This document shows positions 1-7,659 of a stretch of DNA of 64,000 nt, piece by piece. Position 1 is the first letter of the stretch. Each line of letters begins with the position of its first letter. Source of the DNA: Nostoc sp. CHAB 5824 (GTDB lineage: Bacteria > Cyanobacteriota > Cyanobacteriia > Cyanobacteriales > Nostocaceae). The position numbers and the translations under genes are program-made. The DNA lies in assembly GCF_020829665.1 (NCBI RefSeq), contig NZ_JAIVFT010000009.1, positions 1-64,000 on the forward strand, in the 5' to 3' direction. A model generated the notes under the pieces. It saw only the letters and a program-made list of their open reading frames with translations. It was not told where the DNA came from and did not search any database.

Positions 1-445
1 CAGAGTAGGCAATCGCAATCCAAGGACGCATTCCTAAGCGGTAGGATAGTTCCCATTCACGTCCCAAGTAGCAGAATACGCCAATCAGGAAGTGGAAAAC
101 TACCAATTGATAAGGGCCACCGTTGTACAGCCACTCGTCTAGAGATGCTGCTTCCCAAATTGGGTAGAAGTGCAAACCGATGGCGTTGGAGGAAGGTACT
201 ACTGCACCGGAGATGATGTTGTTTCCGTAGATTAACGAACCTGCTACTGGTTCACGGATTCCATCGATGTCTACTGGTGGTGCAGCGATGAAGGCGATTA
301 CGAAGCAGGCGGTGGCGGCTAGCAGGGTGGGGATCATTAATACGCCGAACCAACCGATGTAGAGGCGGTTGTTGGTGCTGGTGATCCACTCGCAAAATCT
401 ATCCCATACGTTGGCGCTTGAGCGCTGTTGTAAGGTTGCTGTCAT
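1..445 (-). CDS. psbA: Photosystem II D1 protein, N-terminal 148 residues (gene runs off the window)
   Basis: D1 is the core reaction-centre subunit of photosystem II, in the thylakoid membrane. The minus strand from the ATG at 445 reads MTATLQQRSSANVWDRF, followed by the invariant first transmembrane helix and the stretch FHFLIGVFCYLGREWELS. The rest of the roughly 360-residue protein lies before position 1. Residue 130, counted from Met1, is Glu (GRE130WE). In cyanobacteria with several psbA copies this distinguishes the high-light D1:2 form from the Gln130 form. The gene has no close neighbour on its own strand; upstream is a 660-bp non-coding region. The identification is certain. Expression behaviour is inferred only from residue 130. 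Confidence 0.98.
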   Translation of the reverse strand, partial: MTATLQQRSSANVWDRFCEWITSTNNRLYIGWFGVLMIPTLLAATACFVIAFIAAPPVDIDGIREPVAGSLIYGNNIISGAVVPSSNAIGLHFYPIWEAASLDEWLYNGGPYQLVVFHFLIGVFCYLGREWELSYRLGMRPWIAIAYS

Positions 446-1105
446 GGTTTTATGAGTGCGGTTAGTTATTTTATAATCAGGCGGTTTTGTTTTTGCCTGT
501 GAAACTACTTTACAATGCTTTACATTTTTTAATCAAGTTTTATTACTTTAGTAATTCTGATATAAATTATTAGTTTTTCTTATTTAAAGTAAGTAACCAG
601 GTTGGGATACGCCGAAGCTCTCTTTTGTATGACATTACAATATATGTTGTATAAATTTTGATTCTATTGCTTACTGATCTGGGAATAATAACTTTGTAGA
701 TTACCGCTATTCCAAAAAAATTTATCCCTCGGCTTACTACTGGGGGCTTTTTTATTTGGCAAAATGGCATATCTCTAAATTAGACGGTTGCTATGGTATT
801 TGAGTAGGATACATTCCATGCGAAAAAAGTACTGACTTACATTACCCCTGGCTAACACCAGGGGTTTTTATGGGAACTTCACTTTAGTAATTGTGGAACT
901 CTAAAAAAAATTGTCGCTTCCTGAAATCTTGCAAGGTGTAGATAAGCCACACTGTAGGATTTTAGGAAAATACAACTCATCTTCCTCACAATATCTTCCA
1001 CAAACGCGGCAAGACACAAGTTTTGCCCCGTTTGTATTGCTTTGATCTCCATTGGTCAAAATCCAAATATTGTCCCATAACTCTGTACAAGGTAAAGTTT
1101 GTAGA
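446..1105. other. Non-coding region upstream of psbA
   Basis: This must hold the psbA promoter and leader (minus strand, immediately upstream of 445). I see AT-rich sequence but no promoter boxes I would defend. The one clear structure is a plus-strand hairpin with a T run at 844-869. At 901-1105 the minus strand carries a cysteine-containing coding remnant that is cut by the insertion sequence. A 66-codon reading frame at 570-770 has no start signal or recognisable sequence and is probably chance. Confidence 0.5.
844..869 (+). terminator. Rho-independent terminator-like hairpin
   Basis: ACCCCTGG and CCAGGGGT form a perfect 8-bp stem with the 6-base loop CTAACA, followed directly by TTTTT on the plus strand. 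The complementary strand has no T run, so it would act on plus-strand transcription. No plus-strand gene lies upstream within the window. Confidence 0.6.
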
Positions 1106-1110
1106 GTAAT
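901..1110 (-). pseudogene. Short cysteine-containing coding remnant interrupted by the IS element
   Basis: Read on the minus strand to the TAG at 901-903, this frame stays open from the IS junction and gives a protein-like segment with TELWDNIWILTNGDQ and LVSCRVCGRYCEEDELYF. The CxxCxxxC spacing resembles a metal-binding knuckle. If the IS and one copy of its target duplication are removed, the same frame meets a TAA four codons upstream of the insertion point with no start codon between. It is therefore a decayed fragment at best. I do not recognise the family, and chance cannot be excluded. Confidence 0.25.
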
Positions 1111-1124
1111 CCCTCTTTTGTTAC
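1106..1124. repeat. IS target-site duplication copy and one terminal inverted repeat
   Basis: GTAAT (1106-1110) is the target duplication, and CCCTCTTTTGTTAC (1111-1124) is the terminal repeat at the transposase 3' end. Confidence 0.85.
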
Positions 1125-2566
1125 CTTTGGGAAATAAAAATAGAGAGAAAATTAGCTAGCTATAGAGAAATGAATCGGAGAAGCTCGAAAACCATTCATC
1201 AATTCAATCAACTTAAGGAAACAACGTTTCATGCCAGGAATATTGAATACATCTAACCAAGGTAAAAGCAAATGGTAGAAGATATAAGGCTGCATAATGA
1301 GTCTCAAGTTATTAAGAGAACTTTTCCATGTTATGCCAGCTTCCCATTTGGGATGTTGACTAAATTGAGTAGTTGATGCATCTCTAAATGAAGAGGACTC
1401 AGGGTTAGAATTTGGAAGATTCGAGTTGACCAGGTTCTCAGTTTGTAATTGGAAATAAGTTGCTTGAATGCTTACTAAAAGATAAGCACTAAAAATGATC
1501 TCCCACCAGCGCTCAATGCTTTCATAGTCTGTGAGGCGAAAATCAGCCCAGCCGAGTTCATTCTTGACTTGTTTAAAGCCATATTCAATCCAGTTTCTTA
1601 AACTATAAAGTTGAGCAATGTTGAGTTGAAAGTCAACAGATAAATTAGTCATAACATACCAGCTTTCATCTCCTGTAGGGTCAGGAACATTACTTTTACT
1701 AATTTGGTAATATCTCAAGCGACGGCGTTGGCCAAAGATGATTTCTCTGAGATAGCGAGTTTCTGCTTGGCGGTGTGAAAGCTTTTGCTCATAAGCTTTC
1801 CATCGGTTATAACGTTTTCGGCTTCCTGGTGGCATCACCACTCCATGATTAGAACGGATTGCGACGATAAACTCCAGTTTTAACTTTTCTAGGCAGCCAA
1901 TCACATCTCCACTTTCTCCGTAGAGGCTATCTGCTAAGACTAACTTGATTTTAAATCCCCATTCTTTTAGCTCTTGAATAATCTCAATAGCTATTTGGGG
2001 TTTGGTTTTATATTTATCTCCTTCTTGGAGGCGGTTTTTAGGTTTAAATATTTGAAATATTAATGGATAAGTAATCCCATCTACTACACCATAAGCATTT
2101 ACTGATACTATTCCATTCTCTGTCTTGCCTAAATTCCCGATATATTGGCGAGTCACGTAATAATAGTGATTTTCCCTTTTTCTTGTCTCCTGTTTCGTCA
2201 ATACATAAAATTATTTCTCTTTCTCCAATCAACATTTTTGTTAACCACAGCCTGATTTCTTTTAATTTTTTGACATTCCACAGTGCATCTCTCAAAAAAT
2301 GATGTAGTGATTGACCATCTTTTAATCCTGCTATTTTTGCTATCTCTGGTAGCGATTTGGTTCGGATTTCTGATAACATTCCTAAGTGTAAATACTTGAA
2401 TGCCTCAAAATGTCTCACGTCCTCAAATATTGAATAATAGTGTTGACAATAGTTATCTATGAAGGCGATTGTATTTACCGCTTCCCTGCGCTGCGTAACC
2501 ATCAGAGTTACTTACTGTTTCGGTTTTTCTTCCTGATTATACTCTCCCCGTAGTAACAAAAGAGGG
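1111..2566 (-). mobile_element. IS701-family insertion sequence, about 1456 bp, probably inactive
   Basis: The element is bounded by perfect 14-bp terminal inverted repeats, CCCTCTTTTGTTAC at 1111-1124 and GTAACAAAAGAGGG at 2553-2566. GTAAT flanks it on both sides (1106-1110 and 2567-2571) as a direct target duplication. It contains one DDE transposase gene on the minus strand, broken into two overlapping frames. The length and single-gene organisation suit the IS701 family, although that family usually duplicates 4 bp; TAAT inside the GTAAT is compatible with this. The intact ends and duplication suggest a recent insertion. Confidence 0.9.
1152..2502 (-). pseudogene. IS701-family DDE transposase, split by a frameshift
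   Basis: The first frame (ATG at 2502) ends shortly after ILCIDETGDKKKGK, the catalytic Asp region typical of IS701 transposases. The second frame continues with YYYVTRQYIGNLGKTENG, then KIKLVLADSLYGESGD (second Asp), VAIRSNHGV and ELGWADFRLTDY, and ends at 1152. The two halves join by a +1 (or -2) shift at the purine-rich run that reads AAAAAGGGAAAA on the minus strand (about 2170-2181). A programmed shift is possible, but a +1 shift there is not the usual strategy of this family. I treat it as an inactivating indel in an otherwise complete protein of roughly 430 residues. Confidence 0.88.
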
Positions 2567-2571
2567 GTAAT
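2553..2571. repeat. IS terminal inverted repeat and second target-site duplication copy
   Basis: GTAACAAAAGAGGG (2553-2566) is the exact reverse complement of the repeat at 1111-1124. It is followed by GTAAT (2567-2571), matching 1106-1110. Confidence 0.85.
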
Positions 2572-2701
2572 GTTGGCAACTTAGTATGAGTAGTGATTCT
2601 AGAATTCCCTGCTTAATAAGGAATAGTAATTTTAATTCAACTAGGGAAGTGTCAATATAGGCTTATATCGAAGTGAAAAAATCAAGTACAACGAATTAAC
2701 G

Positions 2702-3070
2702 ATGACAGAAGCTAAAAACGTAATCGGTGGAAACCTAGATGTCTGCTGCACTTCTCCCATAACTGGGTTTTACCGCGACGGTTTTTGTCGCACAGGTGGT
2801 CAGGATTTCGGGTCGCACGTTGTATGTGCCGAAGTGACATTAGAATTCCTGGAGTTCACCAAATCGCGGGGGAACGACCTGAGCACACCTGTTCCTGATT
2901 CTAATTTTCCTGGACTGAAGGCTGGCGATCGCTGGTGTTTGTGTGCTTCTCGCTGGCAAGAAGCTCTCGATGCTGGCGTTGCTCCACCGGTCATCCTTTC
3001 TGCAACCCATGCTAGAGCTTTGGAAATGGTTTCCCTAGACGAATTGAAAAAACATGAGCTAACTTCTTAA
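2702..3070 (+). CDS. DUF2237 family protein
   Basis: This 122-residue soluble protein has the conserved DUF2237 pattern: NVIGGNLDVCCTSPITGFYR near the start, GSHVVCAEVTLEFLEF at about 37-52, GDRWCLCASRW at about 76-86 and ATHARALE towards the end. The length is normal for the family, whose biochemical function is not established. Several conserved Cys residues (such as the CC pair) are present. The gene stands alone, 130 bp beyond the IS and convergent with the histidine kinase gene. Confidence 0.9.
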   Translation: MTEAKNVIGGNLDVCCTSPITGFYRDGFCRTGGQDFGSHVVCAEVTLEFLEFTKSRGNDLSTPVPDSNFPGLKAGDRWCLCASRWQEALDAGVAPPVILSATHARALEMVSLDELKKHELTS

Positions 3071-3130
3071 TTGGGGATTGGATATTAGTTATTCTCTGGT
3101 ACTCCTAACTCCTAACTTCCCAGTTCAAAA

Positions 3131-5176
3131 TCAACCCACTGTAACTTCCACAGATAGTTTTAATACATTGGCAACCATAGCAATCAATTTAGTGGGGTCA
3201 ATTGGCTTAGATAAATGCTGCTGAAACCCTGCTGCAAGGGCTTCTAAGCGGTCTTCCTCTCGCGTGTACGCTGTTAAAGCGATCGCCGGGATACATCCGC
3301 CTTTTTCTGGTTCTAAAGAGCGCAGTTTCCGAATCAGCGTATAACCATTTTGCTGTGACATGCCGATATCGCTAATCAGGATATCTGGTTTTGCTTGTTC
3401 AAGTACTGCTAGCGCTTCATCAACTGATGCGACCGCAGTGGCGATCGCCCCATACTCCTCAAACATAAAACTGAGAAAGTTACGGGTATCTGCTTCATCA
3501 TCTACAACTAAAACTCTTAATCCAGCAAGGGGCGTCGATGGCACAGGCGAGGAAATTTCTCCTGTGGCATTTCTATTTCCCCTACTACCCCTATTGTCTT
3601 GTAGCAGTGGTAGTCTCACAGTAAAGGTTGCTCCTTCTCCTGTACCTGGACTTTGGGCAAATATTGTACCCTTGTGCAGTTCCACTAGATGACGGACGAT
3701 CGCTAATCCTAGTCCTAGTCCATTGTGCGATCGCGTTGTGGTGCTGTCTGCTTGCCGGAAACGCTCAAATACTTTGGGTAAAAACTCGGAACTGATGCCA
3801 ATGCCTGTATCGATCACTTCAATTTGGGCGTATTTGTGAGTTGTTTGTTCTTCACCACCACTTACTATTGACAGACTCACTTGTACCGCACCACCTTTAG
3901 GCGTAAACTTGATGGCATTAGTTAGTAGATTCCAGGCAATTTGCTGTAAACGGGCGGGATCGCCATAGACTGACCCTACCGAAGTATCCAGGAAAGTATT
4001 TAATTGAATATTTTTTGGCTCTGCCAGGGGACGCACTGCCTCTAAGGCTGCCTCCATCACTGAGATCAAATTCACCGCAGATACGTTTAAGCGCAACTGA
4101 CCACGGATAATCCGGGATACATCTAAGATATCCTCAATTAGTTGCATCTGAGATATAGCGTTGCGTTCAATCGCCTCTAGGGCGCGGGAAGTGGCTTTTT
4201 CGTCAAGTTTCTTAGAGCGAAGGATTTTTGACCAGCCTAGCATTGAGGTTAGGGGTGTGCGGAGTTCGTGGGAAAGAACGGCAAGAAACTCATCTTTCAT
4301 CCGATTTGCTGCCTCTGCTTCCTGTCTTGCCGTCTGTTCTCGAATTACTTGAGCGCGGACTTCTTCTGCTTGTTTGCGTTCAGTAATATCTTCGAGGGTG
4401 CCTACATATCCCAGTAATTCCCCTTGACCGGAAAGCATCGGTGATGAGCGAACTTGAACCCAACGGACGATGCCGTGAGCAGTTTGAAAGCGAAACTCTT
4501 CAGAGTAGTCGCGACCTTCACGAATGTAGTCAGACCAACTAGCAACTGCTCGTTCTTTATCTTCTGGATGTACAGATTCCAGCCATATTTTTTCTAAACT
4601 CTCTGCCGCTTTCAAGCCACAAATTATCTGATAGCGAGGATTAGTATACCTACAGCCGCCTTCAGTATCAATTTCAAAAATGCCAACGGGTGAACAGGTA
4701 CTCAGCGATCGCAATCGTTCTTCACTTTGCCTGAGTTCCGCATTCACAGCTACCAGCTGGGCTGCTTGTTGCTTGACGGCTTCTGTTTTCTTAAATAGTT
4801 CTACGAATACTGTGACTTTAGAAGTCAAAATATTGGGGTCTAATGGTTTGAGTAAATAATCAACTGCACCTAAGGCATAGCCTTTAAACAGCATTTGGTC
4901 GCTGCTACTAAAGGCGGTGAGAAAGATAATTGGAGTGTGACGCGATCGCCCTCGATTGCGAATCAAGGTTGCAGTTTCAAAGCCATCCATCCCTGGCATT
5001 TGCACATCCAGCAAAATCACCGCAAAGTCTTGATGCAGCAAACACCTCAAAGCTTCTTCCCCAGAAGTAGCTCTCACGAGATTTTCTCCTAGTTTTTCTA
5101 GGATTGCTTCTAGTGCTAGCAAATTTTCTAGTTTATCATCCACTAGGAGGATGTTTACTTTGGGTTCCATCGGCAT
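3131..5176 (-). CDS. Hybrid histidine kinase: REC - PAS - HisKA/HATPase - REC
   Basis: A 681-residue cytoplasmic sensor kinase with no transmembrane segment. Domains in order: an N-terminal receiver (about 7-125, phospho-acceptor D57 in VILLDVQMPGMDG), a short coiled coil (about 130-155), a PAS/PAC domain (about 155-270, ending GTLEDITERKQ), a dimerisation/phosphoacceptor domain with H303 in SHELRTPL, an ATPase domain with the N box around N419, DTGIG (456-460) and GLGLGLAI (486-493), and a C-terminal receiver (about 552-672, D603 in LISDIGM). I chose the ATG at 5176, four bases after the cheB stop; longer versions need a TTG inside cheB. It is very probably co-transcribed with cheB. Confidence 0.93.
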   Translation of the reverse strand: MPMEPKVNILLVDDKLENLLALEAILEKLGENLVRATSGEEALRCLLHQDFAVILLDVQMPGMDGFETATLIRNRGRSRHTPIIFLTAFSSSDQMLFKGYALGAVDYLLKPLDPNILTSKVTVFVELFKKTEAVKQQAAQLVAVNAELRQSEERLRSLSTCSPVGIFEIDTEGGCRYTNPRYQIICGLKAAESLEKIWLESVHPEDKERAVASWSDYIREGRDYSEEFRFQTAHGIVRWVQVRSSPMLSGQGELLGYVGTLEDITERKQAEEVRAQVIREQTARQEAEAANRMKDEFLAVLSHELRTPLTSMLGWSKILRSKKLDEKATSRALEAIERNAISQMQLIEDILDVSRIIRGQLRLNVSAVNLISVMEAALEAVRPLAEPKNIQLNTFLDTSVGSVYGDPARLQQIAWNLLTNAIKFTPKGGAVQVSLSIVSGGEEQTTHKYAQIEVIDTGIGISSEFLPKVFERFRQADSTTTRSHNGLGLGLAIVRHLVELHKGTIFAQSPGTGEGATFTVRLPLLQDNRGSRGNRNATGEISSPVPSTPLAGLRVLVVDDEADTRNFLSFMFEEYGAIATAVASVDEALAVLEQAKPDILISDIGMSQQNGYTLIRKLRSLEPEKGGCIPAIALTAYTREEDRLEALAAGFQQHLSKPIDPTKLIAMVANVLKLSVEVTVG

Positions 5177-5180
5177 CGGT

Positions 5181-5777
5181 TTATTTCCGTGATGAGTGAC
5201 AAAGCTTGACCATTTGGGAAGCAATGTTTGAGAGTGTCAAAATCCAGTCTACTGCAACAGCAGAGATTGCTGCTTCTGGCATAATGTAACTCTCAGCTGT
5301 GGCAGGTTCCTGTACAATAGTAATTCCTCCCAACGATTTTATTTTCTTAAGACCTTGCACACCATCTTGGTTTGCTCCTGTCAATATTACACCAATAACT
5401 TGCTGGGTGTAGACATCGGCTGCTGACTCAAACAGTACATCGATAGATGGTCTGGCATAGGAAACAGGCTCATCAGTTGAGAGGGCAAAGTGACCTGGTT
5501 CAACCAGTAAGTGATAATCTGCTGGAGCTAGGTAGATATGTCCTGGTAGTATTTCGTCTTTGTCTTCCACTTCTCGAATCGGCAACGAAGTAAATTCTTG
5601 TAATAACTGCTGGAGTGCATTGTTAGATTCCTTGTGACGGTGTTGCACGATCGCGATCGGCACTAGGAAGTCTGCTGGTAAGTTAGCTAGGAGAATTTTT
5701 AATGCTGATAGTCCACCCAAAGAAGTACCAATTACCACAATTTTAAACGACACTTGTTTAGTCCTCACAGAGAGCAT
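5181..5777 (-). CDS. cheB: Stand-alone CheB-type protein-glutamate methylesterase domain
   Basis: This 198-residue protein matches only the catalytic half of CheB; the N-terminal receiver of classical CheB is absent. The catalytic triad is visible: S19 in IGTSLGG, H46 in VQHRH and D138 in GANQDG. CheB removes methyl groups from chemoreceptor glutamates and deamidates receptor glutamines. No receptor, CheA or CheW gene is nearby. It directly precedes the hybrid kinase gene, as in other bacteria where CheB/CheR domains feed into hybrid kinases, and a CheR gene lies 12 kb away on the same strand. The substrate is unknown. Confidence 0.92.
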   Translation of the reverse strand: MLSVRTKQVSFKIVVIGTSLGGLSALKILLANLPADFLVPIAIVQHRHKESNNALQQLLQEFTSLPIREVEDKDEILPGHIYLAPADYHLLVEPGHFALSTDEPVSYARPSIDVLFESAADVYTQQVIGVILTGANQDGVQGLKKIKSLGGITIVQEPATAESYIMPEAAISAVAVDWILTLSNIASQMVKLCHSSRK

Positions 5778-5833
5778 TTCACCTTTGCAAATAAACCTGA
5801 CGATTAGAAATCACGGTTTATGTTGTGCATAAA

Positions 5834-5886
5834 CTTTTGTCCGCCTACGCGGACAAAAGGAATTTGAAACCCACGGAGGTGGGTTT
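5834..5886. repeat. Tandem pair of perfect hairpins (dispersed palindromic repeat)
   Basis: Hairpin 1 is CTTTTGTCCGC (5834-5844), loop CTAC, GCGGACAAAAG (5849-5859). Hairpin 2 is AAACCCAC (5867-5874), loop GGAG, GTGGGTTT (5879-5886). It lies between the divergent cheB and DUF2231 genes, and its form matches repetitive palindromes rather than a terminator. Confidence 0.6.
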
Positions 5887-6377
5887 GATCTGTATAGCCG
5901 CGAATTGCATTCACCAAGGCTAGGGCTACTAAATTACCTTGATTTGCGTTTATACCAATAACTAAAAATTATATATTTGCAACATATTTTTGTCATAAAC
6001 ATTACAATTAAAGATTTCATTATTGTGAAAAACTTTACAGAAAAATATGATATTTAGGGGTTTTAAAATCTTTATCAATGCCAGAATTGCTACATTATGA
6101 AAATAGTATTTTGCTAAATAACTAACTTTTAAAACTTTAATTATTATTGTTTTGACAATTCATAAAAATTTACTTAAGCTAGAAGATAGGTTAAGCAAAT
6201 CAACAAATGACAGCGATTTGGTTTAGCTACATCAAAAATTGCTGTTACAGACTATTGGCATGAGAAAATTAATCGCAACCAAAGTCGTTCACTCAAGGCA
6301 AGTTTACTAAATTTGTCTACAAAAAGCTAAGACATGATTAAGCGTATTGCACCGCGCACATATTGAACATATTCCGG

Positions 6378-6431
6378 TCAATTATGGATGGATACTTGTG
6401 GTGATATTAATTAGTATCCATCAATTATGGA
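6378..6431. promoter_or_regulatory. Nested direct and inverted repeat upstream of the ARTO operon
   Basis: TCAATTATGGA occurs twice in direct orientation (6378-6388 and 6421-6431). Inside that pair, ATGGATACT (6388-6396) faces AGTATCCAT (6413-6421) as a perfect 9-bp inverted repeat with a 16-bp centre. The block ends 40 bp before the ATG of the first operon gene. This suggests a dimeric regulator site, or duplicated sites, overlapping the promoter. The regulator is unknown. Confidence 0.5.
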
Positions 6432-6471
6432 AGTTTGACCACAGTGCGGTAGATATGTCCAGGAGAACACA

Positions 6472-6972
6472 ATGCTTGACTATTTGACATCCTTGAACGA
6501 CCACAATTTACCCTATCCAGATACGATTCATCCCATCGTTGTCCACTTCGTAATTGCGATGGTATTGTTTTCCTTTTTCTGCGACGTAATTGGCTACTTT
6601 ACTGGTAAAGCCAGTCTTTTTGAGGTGAGTTGGTGGAATATGTTAGTTGCCACGATCGCTATCTTCGTTGCGATCATTTTTGGTCAGTTTGAAGCAGGTT
6701 TAGCACAGCCTTACAGCCTAGCTAAATCGGTGCTGAATTTGCATACACTAATTGGTTGGTCGCTTTCGGGAATCATCACGGCAATAACAGCTTGGCGCTA
6801 TGTAATTCGTGCCCGCAACCCGCAAAAAGTACCAATTTATTATTTAGGAGCCGGGCTAGTTTTGACTTTGATAGTTGGCTTGCAGGTATATCTCGGAGAT
6901 GAACTTGTTTGGGTGTATGGATTGCATACAGTGCCAGTTGTGGAAGCAGTAAAGGATGGTCTGTTGCGATGA
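6472..6972 (+). CDS. DUF2231 membrane protein, first gene of the ARTO operon
   Basis: A 166-residue integral membrane protein with about four hydrophobic helices (roughly 24-45, 57-76, 91-110 and 126-145). The family signature PDTIHPIVVHFVIAMVLFS is near the N-terminus. DUF2231 proteins are widespread four-helix membrane proteins; the His in the HP(x)VVHF motif hints at a redox or metal role, but none is proven. AGGAG lies 8 bases before the ATG. The stop codon overlaps the next start (ATGA), so translation is coupled to a second DUF2231 gene and then to oxidase genes. A role in assembly of, or electron delivery to, this oxidase is inferred from position. Confidence 0.88.
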   Translation: MLDYLTSLNDHNLPYPDTIHPIVVHFVIAMVLFSFFCDVIGYFTGKASLFEVSWWNMLVATIAIFVAIIFGQFEAGLAQPYSLAKSVLNLHTLIGWSLSGIITAITAWRYVIRARNPQKVPIYYLGAGLVLTLIVGLQVYLGDELVWVYGLHTVPVVEAVKDGLLR

Positions 6973-7586
6973 ACTCAGAATTGATTGATCAATTAAGCGG
7001 CTCTCTAGGCGCAAACGGATTACCTTACACAATTCCCATTCATCCCAACTTAGTCCATCTGACAATAGGTTTGTTCATCATTGGGATGACCTTTGATATT
7101 GTCGGTGTTCTGTTCCCCTTTGAAAAATGGGTCTTCAAATTTTTAGCAATTACTGTGGAACGTGACAACTTATTTGATGTTGGCTGGTACAACATGCTAG
7201 CTGCCAGCATCATCACATTTTTCACAGTGGCAGCAGGCTTTTACGAAATGCTGTTGGCAACACCACCAGCTGATATGAAAAGTGCCTGGGGATTGCAGGC
7301 AATGGAAACTATGCTTTGGCATGGTGTAGGTGGTGTGTTCTTATTAGCGCTGATTGTTGTCCTGGCCATCTGGAGAGGATGGCAGCGCTTCGTTTGGGCC
7401 AAACAAGAATATAAACAGACAGATAGAGAAGTGCAATGGATCTATCTGTTGGCAGGCATAGCAATCATGTTTATTCTGTACGTCCACGGGACACTAGGGG
7501 CGCAAATGGCTGCCGAGTTTGGCGTACACAATACAGCAGATAATTTGCTGCGATCGCACCAAGACCTCAACACAACACTCAAATAA
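6969..7586 (+). CDS. DUF2231 membrane protein, second copy
   Basis: A 205-residue membrane protein starting at the ATG that overlaps the previous stop as ATGA; a longer in-frame start at 6909 would lie deep in the preceding gene. The N-terminal IPIHPNLVHLTIGLFIIG matches the DUF2231 signature, and four hydrophobic helices follow. It differs from its partner by longer loops, including DVGWYNMLAAS and MLWHGVGGVF. The two-gene DUF2231 arrangement ahead of subunit II is also known from cox3-type clusters of Nostoc (established knowledge, recalled and not searched). Confidence 0.87.
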   Translation: MNSELIDQLSGSLGANGLPYTIPIHPNLVHLTIGLFIIGMTFDIVGVLFPFEKWVFKFLAITVERDNLFDVGWYNMLAASIITFFTVAAGFYEMLLATPPADMKSAWGLQAMETMLWHGVGGVFLLALIVVLAIWRGWQRFVWAKQEYKQTDREVQWIYLLAGIAIMFILYVHGTLGAQMAAEFGVHNTADNLLRSHQDLNTTLK

Positions 7587-7614
7587 ATCATTTCTCCTTT
7601 GTCATTTGTTTAAA

Positions 7615-7658
7615 GTTACTAACCAATGACTAATCACCAATGACCAATGACTAATAAC
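7615..7658. repeat. Degenerate heptamer repeat (AATGACC/AATGACT type)
   Basis: Tandem variants of AATGACC, AATGACT and AATCACC fill the gap between the second DUF2231 gene and the subunit II gene. This is a short tandemly repeated sequence typical of heterocystous cyanobacterial intergenic DNA. The same heptamer recurs near 25700 and 52930. Confidence 0.65.
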
Positions 7659-7659
7659 C

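Larger units (their letters stand above)
5778..6471. other. Intergenic region with interspersed hairpins and a regulatory-looking repeat
   Basis: No gene is seen. Two adjacent perfect hairpins lie at 5834-5859 (CTTTTGTCCGC with its complement, 4-base loop) and 5867-5886 (AAACCCAC with GTGGGTTT), typical of dispersed palindromic repeats in Nostocales. The middle part (5950-6340) is AT-rich without structure. The region just before 6472 holds a nested repeat listed separately. Confidence 0.5.

Noticed and set aside
570..770. 66-codon minus-strand frame upstream of psbA
   Set aside because: No ribosome site, no recognisable sequence, and low-complexity ends.
5177..5224. Longer hybrid-kinase start
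   Set aside because: It needs a TTG inside cheB; the ATG at 5176 follows the cheB stop closely.
6909..6968. Longer start for the second DUF2231 protein
   Set aside because: It would lie inside the preceding gene; the ATGA overlap at 6969 is the natural coupled start.
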